Assembly (NCBI GenBank): GCA_965242785.1 | Contig: CBDETA010000003.1 | Coordinates: forward strand, 682,001-746,000 | Direction: 5' to 3' | Source: Maricaulis sp965242785 | GTDB lineage: Bacteria > Pseudomonadota > Alphaproteobacteria > Caulobacterales > Maricaulaceae | Length of the DNA: 64,000 nt | Shown: piece after piece, positions 58,698-64,000 of the stretch | How positions within the stretch are numbered: position 1 is the stretch's first letter | Layout of the letters: each line of letters starts with the position of its first letter | The notes under the pieces: model-generated | What the model was told of the DNA's origin: nothing | What the model saw: the letters and a program-made list of their open reading frames with translations, nothing else | Databases searched by the model: none | Position numbers and translations under genes: made by a program

Positions 58698-58766
58698 GGA
58701 TGGCCAGGCCCGGCGCGATTCGCAGTTTCGAAATCCAACCTGCCCGGAGTGTGGTTAACGTGCCGC

Positions 58767-60320
58767 TTACGCGGAACGGTCCGAGATGCGCGCCAACACC
58801 GGCAAGCCCTCGAACGGGTCATTCGCGGGCAAGGGCCTGTCATCGCGTGCAGCTGCCGCGACCGGCTGCGGACTGTAAAGGCCGCTATCGGCCGGGGCAT
58901 GGGCCGGAGCGGCGACGGCGACGATGCGTGCACGCAGATAAGTCATCCAGTAACCGCGGATCAGGCCGAGGAAGACCGCAACGCCCATGGCCAGCACGGC
59001 CGAGGCAATGAGGCCCAGCTTCTTCATCGAGGCGCCTTCCAGCGGCGGGCTGGCCCGGTCGATGACGCGGACGAAATCTGCAGCCCCCAGCCCGGCCGAC
59101 CGGCTGGACAGGGCCGCCGCTTCAAGCTCGGCGATATTGGACGCAGCCAGTTCCGCTGCGGCGACATCCTGGGCCAGGCGCGTATGGGCCGGTTCCAGGC
59201 TGCGCAGGCGCTGCAGGTCGGCGCGGGTCGCGTTGAGCTGTTGTTGCAGCGATGCGGCCAGGGAGGCCTCGGCGCGGGCATTGGCTTCACGTGTGGCCAG
59301 ATCGGATTCCAGCGTCTGCCGGACCGGATTGGGACCGGAGCGCGACTGCCCCTCGCCTTGCGTCGCACCGGAGGCAATGAAGCTCTGCAGGGCCGCGATC
59401 TCGCGATCCACGGCGAGCACGGCGGGTGCGGTTTCCTGGTAGCGGGCCAAGAGGCTGGCGCGTTCCGCACGCAGGTCCAGCAGGCGGCCGGAGACACCAT
59501 TCTCGACATAGAGCTCGATCTGTTCGGGGATCTGCTCCAGACGCTGGCGGATGGCCAGGGCGCCGGCGGCGTAGGATTCCTGGCTGGCGCGCGCCGTATT
59601 GACCCGGTCGGTGAGATTGGCGAGCAGGTTTTGCGCGGTCAGCTGTTCGGTCTCGAAATTCGACAGGCTGTTTTCGCGCAGGAAGGCGTCGAGGGCAGCC
59701 TGGCTGTCATTCAGGGCGGCATCAGCCTGGGCGCGCCGCACCGACAGGCCGGACACGCCGGTATCGACCAGCACGCGCTCGCGATAGGCCAGATAGGCGT
59801 CGATCACCGCATTGAGAATGAGGGCCGAGCGTTCCGCATTGCCGCTCTCGAAGGTCGCGTTGAGGGTCGAGGAATTGGGCGCCCGTGAGACGTTGAAACC
59901 GTCGCGCAGGGTCTTCAGGGCGGCGCTGCGTGCGTCCCCCTCCACGGCCTCGCCGAGAATCGCCTCCGCGCCGAGTGTCTCATAGGTCAGCGTGCGCACG
60001 GCGTTCGAACTCAACAGCTCGCTTTCCGACTGCATCACCTGATTGAGCATGAAACCGTCACCCCAGCCGGCGGCAGCGGGTGTCGGGTCCTCGTTCAGCA
60101 GCACCAGCAGGCGCGCTTCGGCGGTGTAGCTGGGCTTGAGCATCAGGAAGGAAGCGGCGACACCGATCGACATCAGCACGGCGAAGACCAAGACGATCAG
60201 GCCGCGCTGGGACCAGGCCAGGGCTAGCACGTCAAACAGGTCCAGCTCCTGCCGCGGGCCTGCCGCAGACAGGCCGGACGCTCCAGCCGGGTGGCCGGAC
60301 ATATCGGACGCGCGAGTCAT
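58767..60320 (-). CDS. hfsA: Wzc/GumC-type polysaccharide chain-length protein (HfsA)
   Basis: 517 residues (ATG 60302 is an alternative start). TM1 GLIVLVFAVLMSIGVAASFL, a Wzz domain with SYTAEARLLVLLNEDP, a long periplasmic coiled coil (about residues 180-420), then TM2 MKKLGLIASAVLAMGVAVFL preceded by the proline-rich RASPPLEG motif. It lacks the kinase domain, which is carried by HfsB. Spans the periplasm toward the exporter HfsD. Divergent from hfsD. Confidence 0.88.
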   Translation of the reverse strand: MTRASDMSGHPAGASGLSAAGPRQELDLFDVLALAWSQRGLIVLVFAVLMSIGVAASFLMLKPSYTAEARLLVLLNEDPTPAAAGWGDGFMLNQVMQSESELLSSNAVRTLTYETLGAEAILGEAVEGDARSAALKTLRDGFNVSRAPNSSTLNATFESGNAERSALILNAVIDAYLAYRERVLVDTGVSGLSVRRAQADAALNDSQAALDAFLRENSLSNFETEQLTAQNLLANLTDRVNTARASQESYAAGALAIRQRLEQIPEQIELYVENGVSGRLLDLRAERASLLARYQETAPAVLAVDREIAALQSFIASGATQGEGQSRSGPNPVRQTLESDLATREANARAEASLAASLQQQLNATRADLQRLRSLEPAHTRLAQDVAAAELAASNIAELEAAALSSRSAGLGAADFVRVIDRASPPLEGASMKKLGLIASAVLAMGVAVFLGLIRGYWMTYLRARIVAVAAPAHAPADSGLYSPQPVAAAARDDRPLPANDPFEGLPVLARISDRSA

Positions 60321-60408
60321 GTCGGCATAAGACCCGCCCTGCGCTTAAAATTTTATTATCCAAGCGCACCGACACTCAGGACCGACACGCCTTCGGGAAG
60401 GATAATTC

Positions 60409-61149
60409 ATGCGCCTGACGAAAACCGGCCTTTGCCTGGGCGTTCTGGCCCTCGCCAGCGCCCTGCCCGCCTGCGCCTCCAGCGGCGCGCCTGCGCCGCG
60501 CACCGAGGCCGCCTGGGGGCAGCCGCGCTTTGCCGCCTGGCAGGATACCGATCCGGATTATCGCTTCTATCCCGGTGACAGCATCGAAATCACCGTGCAT
60601 TCGGCGCAGGAATTGTCCCGCACCGCCCTGATCGGACCGGACGGCCGGGTCAGCCTGCCGCTGCTGGCCAATGTCATGGTGGCCGGACAGACCGATTACG
60701 AGATCGCCAACACGATTGCCGACGCCTATGCGCGCAATGTGCTGGTCGATCCGATCGTGGAGGTGCGCCGCGGCGCTCTGGGCCCGCAGAACATCATTGT
60801 CGGCGGCGAGGTGAACAATCCCGGCCTGGTCGAGATGAGCGGCCCGATCGGGGCGCTGGAAGCGGTGATGATGGCCGGCGGCTTTCAGAACACGGCGGCC
60901 CGCGGCGATGTGGTGGTGCTGCGCCGCAATCCGGGCGGCGAGCTGATGATGCGCACCGTCAATCTGGGTCAGGCCCTGCGCGGGCGCCCGGGCAGCGACG
61001 ATATCCAGATCCGCCGCCACGACATCATTTTCGTACCCCGCTCGACGGTGGCCGAGATCAATGTCTTCATCGAACAGTATGTGACCGGCATCATCCCGCT
61101 GGACAGCGCCATGTCCTACGCCATCGCCGACGCGATCACGAACAATTAG
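60409..61149 (+). CDS. hfsD: outer-membrane polysaccharide export lipoprotein, Wza-like (HfsD)
   Basis: 246 residues behind GAAGGATAA. Lipobox LPAC at about residue 23. Poly_export domain: YRFYPGDSIEITVHSAQELS, GPDGRVSLPLLANVMVAG and two SLBB-like repeats (NIIVGGEVNNPGLVEM, IGALEAVMMAGGF). Forms the outer-membrane channel for the holdfast polymer. Divergent from hfsA with 88 bases between; a TATCC/A-rich stretch there probably holds both promoters, but none was pinned down. Confidence 0.9.
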   Translation: MRLTKTGLCLGVLALASALPACASSGAPAPRTEAAWGQPRFAAWQDTDPDYRFYPGDSIEITVHSAQELSRTALIGPDGRVSLPLLANVMVAGQTDYEIANTIADAYARNVLVDPIVEVRRGALGPQNIIVGGEVNNPGLVEMSGPIGALEAVMMAGGFQNTAARGDVVVLRRNPGGELMMRTVNLGQALRGRPGSDDIQIRRHDIIFVPRSTVAEINVFIEQYVTGIIPLDSAMSYAIADAITNN

Positions 61150-61510
61150 GTCTGGCGCCAGATCGTTGAGTGATTTCAGACGCGCGTTAGGGCGGCGCTG
61201 GAGATCTCGTTCGAGATGACGTGCCGTCAATCCGCGCAGCAATTCCGGGTCATCGACCGGCTTGCGCCTGCCGTCCTCCGGAAGCGTGGCGCGTATCACA
61301 GATGAACACGCACGTTTCCGATCCGAATTGAAGACCGTGCACCTGGACCAAGGGTCCCGCCTCTACGCCCCGCTTTCGCGGGACATCCGGCCGGGATGAC
61401 ACAAGTGATTGTCGTGTGCCGGAGCCGTGGCATCCACACAAAACCCGGTCTGCCGGCGAATGCCCCCATTCGCCGGCGTCACCGGTTCTGCATCGTGTGG
61501 ATCACCCGTC
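61150..61510. repeat. intergenic region with repeat-like hairpins
   Basis: 361 bases without a gene. Two palindromes: CCCGC-TTTC-GCGGG (61369-61382) followed by CATCCGGCCGGGATGACA, and a perfect 11-bp stem GCCGGCGAATG/CATTCGCCGGC (61452-61477). The CCCGCTTTCGCGGG...GGGATGAC pattern is that of dispersed intergenic palindromes found in many copies in alphaproteobacterial genomes. Read through, it gives meaningless short frames. Confidence 0.6.
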
Positions 61511-61783
61511 CTAGTGACGGGTCGAAAGCCACTCGCGCGCGGCGCGTTGGGCCGCCGCGACTTCATTGGTCGACATCTGGTCGGAGATTTCCTGGCGATA
61601 GTGTTTCGCCGGCTCCGAACCCATCAGGGCCGCCAGATTGAACCATTTGTGCGCTTCGATGTAATCGATTTCGCCGCCCTGTCCCGTGGAATACAGGATG
61701 CCGAGCTTGCACAGATCTTCGCCCGTCGGATCGGCGAACACTGCTTGATGGGCCTGGGTCGTTTCTACGTCCGTAAAAGCCAT
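61511..61783 (-). CDS. Sel1-repeat-like protein (90 residues)
   Basis: LCKLGILYSTGQGGEIDYIE then AHKWFNLAALMGSEPAKHYR is one and a half Sel1/TPR-type repeats (KLGxxYxxG...AxKWFxxAAxxG). N-terminal MAFTDVETTQAHQAVF. Soluble, probably a small adaptor. AAGGGAAG upstream. A similar small Sel1-type protein is common near this place in related genomes as far as I recall, but its partner is unknown. Confidence 0.72.
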   Translation of the reverse strand: MAFTDVETTQAHQAVFADPTGEDLCKLGILYSTGQGGEIDYIEAHKWFNLAALMGSEPAKHYRQEISDQMSTNEVAAAQRAAREWLSTRH

Positions 61784-61946
61784 TGGGGTCTTCCCTTACT
61801 CTACTCCGGCGCGTGTGCCTTTCTGGCTAATCACGTGCCTACCACCACCACGTCCGAATGCCTCGAACACGGGAGAGACTGGAGAAAGAGGATTGCTTTA
61901 AGGTTAAGCGAAATCAGGAAAAATACGCCTTAAATGCTTACGCGCG

Positions 61947-63521
61947 TTAGGTTTTCCTACCAAGCGTTAAACGCGATATCCACGCATCGGCAAGGTTTGT
62001 CCGGCTGGCCAGGCGGATCCTGCGCGGCGTGACCACCCGGATCAGCGTTAACAGCAACACCAAAGCTGCAGAGATCAGGGCAAGCATGGTGCGCTGTTCC
62101 AGCTGCGGGTTGGAGCGGTCCGGGCCCGCCGCCGCGTCCGAGCGCAAAATGGCGTCATCCGGCAGGATCATCCGCGCGGCCAGCGTGCCCGGCCCCAGGA
62201 CCCGCGACAGCACGGCGACCCGGGACAGGTCTTCACGCGTGGCAACACCGTCGAGCAGGCGCATGGCGACGATTGGCGATGTGGCATCGCGCAGACCGCT
62301 GAGGTCTTGCAGGACCTGAGACAGCTCAACCGCCCGTGGGGCCGTGCGCTGATCGAGCTGATGATAGAGTGACAGCGCCGCCCGGTCCGGAGCGGCAAAG
62401 GCCAGATCGGCCCGAATGGCACGGTCCTGCAAGGCGCCACGGACCAGGGCGGCCGGCACCGCATCCTCGAGCACCATGCGCAGCCAGGCAGCAAACTGCG
62501 GATCCAGGCGCCCCGCCAGCCAAGCCGCTTGCAGGGTTTCGGCCCCTGCACGAACGGCGCTGGAAGGAATGTGAAGCTGAACGGCTCCGGCTTCCATCGC
62601 AGCAAGAGCGAAATGGAGATCATCCCGCCTCTGGTCCGGAATGATCTCTGATCCGCAGCCGACCAGGCCTTCAACCTCCTGGGCACAGGCCTGCATCATC
62701 AGATGACGCACGCCGCCATAGATCCGGGTCGACCCCGTCACGTCCGGGCTGACCAGTCCGGACAGGCTACGCATCTCGAATTCGCCCTGACGGACGCCTC
62801 GGAAGAAGCCGTCGGCGCTGGTCTGTGCCACCGACCAGGCAAATTGCGAACGGGCGTAGCGATCCCGTATCCCCGGTGCCGCAAAGACGAGCTCAGGGGG
62901 AACCATCCCGGCGGCCGCGCCTGATCGCAGCGCATCATCAAACGCGGCATCGAGGCGCTGCCGGCGCGCCTGAGGCGGGCCGGCCCGCAGACGCGCATCC
63001 AGCACCACGGCCCCGCCCGGCCCAGCCAGCCGCTCCAGGGCGAGCCTGTCACGGCCCACCAGGTCAGGACCCAGCGCAGCCCAGGAACGGAATAGCTCGA
63101 TGTCGGGACGTCGGCGGTGATCACCATCCAGGGCGGCGTTCAACCGGGTGTTCCAGAAGGCCTTCGCATCGGTGCCCGCCGGCACGGAGGCCGCGATCGC
63201 CGACCGGATCCGTTGCGCCGGCCCGGGTTGGGGCCCGGCCACGGCGTCGACACCGCCAGCACTCATCATCCAGGCGAGTCCGTACCAGGCCGCAAGGCCG
63301 AGCGACAGAATCAGCCAGAGCGGCTGGAAGCCCTTGAATACGGCCCGCCAGAGCAACCAGCCGGCCAGGCCAAGAACATTCGCTTCCCAGGGCGACTGGG
63401 TCTCGGCACGCCAGCGCTGCACATTTTCACGCCTGATCGCCTCGCGCATGGTCAAGCCCGCACGGCGATAGGCATGCGCATCCGGAATCGTGTCCGTCTC
63501 TCCATGGACGGTCTCCGCCAT
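61947..63521 (-). CDS. unknown membrane protein with N- and C-terminal TM helices
   Basis: 524 residues from ATG 63521; the longer frame to 63824 overlaps the divergent dioxygenase and has shadow-like composition. TM region at about residues 60-85 (PLWLILSLGLAAWYGLAWMM), an extracytoplasmic, mostly helical and R/A-rich domain of about 390 residues with two Cys (QACAQEVEGLVGCGSE), then a final TM (LALISAALVLLLTLIRVVTP) and a basic tail. No family recognised; a cell-envelope role is likely. The 163 bases 61784-61946 upstream of its end are A/T-richer and empty. Confidence 0.72.
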   Translation of the reverse strand: MAETVHGETDTIPDAHAYRRAGLTMREAIRRENVQRWRAETQSPWEANVLGLAGWLLWRAVFKGFQPLWLILSLGLAAWYGLAWMMSAGGVDAVAGPQPGPAQRIRSAIAASVPAGTDAKAFWNTRLNAALDGDHRRRPDIELFRSWAALGPDLVGRDRLALERLAGPGGAVVLDARLRAGPPQARRQRLDAAFDDALRSGAAAGMVPPELVFAAPGIRDRYARSQFAWSVAQTSADGFFRGVRQGEFEMRSLSGLVSPDVTGSTRIYGGVRHLMMQACAQEVEGLVGCGSEIIPDQRRDDLHFALAAMEAGAVQLHIPSSAVRAGAETLQAAWLAGRLDPQFAAWLRMVLEDAVPAALVRGALQDRAIRADLAFAAPDRAALSLYHQLDQRTAPRAVELSQVLQDLSGLRDATSPIVAMRLLDGVATREDLSRVAVLSRVLGPGTLAARMILPDDAILRSDAAAGPDRSNPQLEQRTMLALISAALVLLLTLIRVVTPRRIRLASRTNLADAWISRLTLGRKT

Positions 63522-63760
63522 GACGCCCCCCAGCTTCCCGAGTGCAACTTTCCGGCAATCGCGCCGGAGGGCAAGGCCTTGCGCGTCAGGCGCGAAACAC
63601 GCTGGGCACGCCCGGGCGTCTCCCCGGAGATGATGCCTGCCAAGCCCGGCTCTCTCACGGATAGCCGGCGCGGCTCTCAGGCTGACGGCTGTGTGCCTGC
63701 GCTTGGCAGGATGGCGGCGAGGCCGTAAATCTCCCGCACGATATCGAACAGGCTTGACCG

Positions 63761-64000
63761 ATGACTGACACGCTGTCCCGCTTCCCCCCGGTTTCCATGT
63801 CGCTGCAGGCGACCGACAAGGCACGTTTTGCGCGCGAGCTGGGTCGCAGTTTCCGCGAATACGGTTTTGCCGCGATCTCCGATCATGGTCTCGACCAGAA
63901 CCTGATCAAGCGCGCCTACACGCTGGCTGCGGATTTCTTTGCCCTGCCGGAAGCCACCAAGATGAAATACTTCATCGAGGGCGGCGGCGGGGCGCGCGGC
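63761..64000 (+). CDS. isopenicillin-N-synthase-like 2OG-Fe(II) dioxygenase (partial)
   Basis: First 80 residues only: MTDTLSRFPPVSMSLQATDK, then FARELGRSFREYGFAAISDH-G and LAADFFALPEATKMKYF, which is the DIOX_N region of the isopenicillin N synthase family. The iron-binding part lies beyond the window. The 239 bases upstream (63522-63760) hold no other gene and are shared by the two divergent promoters. Confidence 0.85.
   Translation, partial: MTDTLSRFPPVSMSLQATDKARFARELGRSFREYGFAAISDHGLDQNLIKRAYTLAADFFALPEATKMKYFIEGGGGARG

Noticed and set aside
63522..63824. 101-residue N-terminal extension of the two-TM protein
   Set aside because: It would overlap the start of the divergent dioxygenase gene and has shadow-like composition; the ATG at 63521 fits better.

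Overview
The window reads as GC-rich alphaproteobacterial chromosome carrying most of an integrated tailed-phage genome. The closest fit is a stalked, marine, Maricaulis/Caulobacter-like dimorphic bacterium. That placement is inferred from the Caulobacter-type holdfast (hfs) cluster, the TonB receptor, the lipoprotein amidohydrolases and the repressor/replication style of the phage; it was not tested by alignment.

Bases 1-27,661: prophage, cut off on the left by the window edge. A two-sided immunity region (about 20,284-21,568) splits it. A leftward operon starts at a Cro-like gene and runs through small unknown genes (several joined by 1- or 4-base start/stop overlaps), MazG, DUF2303, ASCH, a DnaB helicase, a cytosine methyltransferase, and a replication initiator with an iteron-type origin inside its own coding sequence. 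It continues with a ParB-fused DNA methylase and then lambda-style packaging and head genes (terminase small and large, gpW-like, portal, S49 protease with nested scaffold, decoration protein, major capsid). Tail genes would lie left of base 1. A rightward operon starts with a 41-residue membrane peptide and continues through a DEDDh exonuclease, ASCH-like and Gp37/Gp68-family proteins, an excisionase-like protein and a tyrosine integrase next to an intact tRNA-Ser(GCU). Both operons begin at promoters with the same layout: a TTGAC(A/T) -35 box followed by the same 18-bp palindromic operator, with a second operator 30-31 bp upstream. A two-gene pair on the opposite strand (11,277-12,042) lies inside the leftward operon.

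Bases 27,708-48,563: host genes. They include tRNA-Ser, a GH3 lipoprotein glycosidase, an amidohydrolase lipoprotein, a diacylglycerol-kinase-like protein with a metallophosphoesterase, and a GNAT protein. A Fur-box-flanked PKHD hydroxylase and an unknown lipoprotein follow. Next is a stand-alone ethylene-receptor-type membrane domain followed directly by a histidine kinase. After it come TrhO (tRNA U34 hydroxylase), a glutathione-transferase-like protein, a TonB-dependent receptor, an FAD amine oxidase and a large TolB-propeller/amidohydrolase fusion.

Bases 48,725-61,149: an hfs-type holdfast polysaccharide cluster: initiating sugar transferase (hfsE-like), flippase (hfsF), glycosyltransferase (hfsG), deacetylase (hfsH), a second GT2, polymerase (hfsC), P-loop protein (hfsB), chain-length protein (hfsA) and export lipoprotein (hfsD). 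A FemAB/HfsK-like acyltransferase and a Tat-exported GH5-like glycosidase are embedded in it. The window closes with a repeat-containing intergenic region, a Sel1-type protein, a two-TM unknown protein and the start of an isopenicillin-N-synthase-like dioxygenase.
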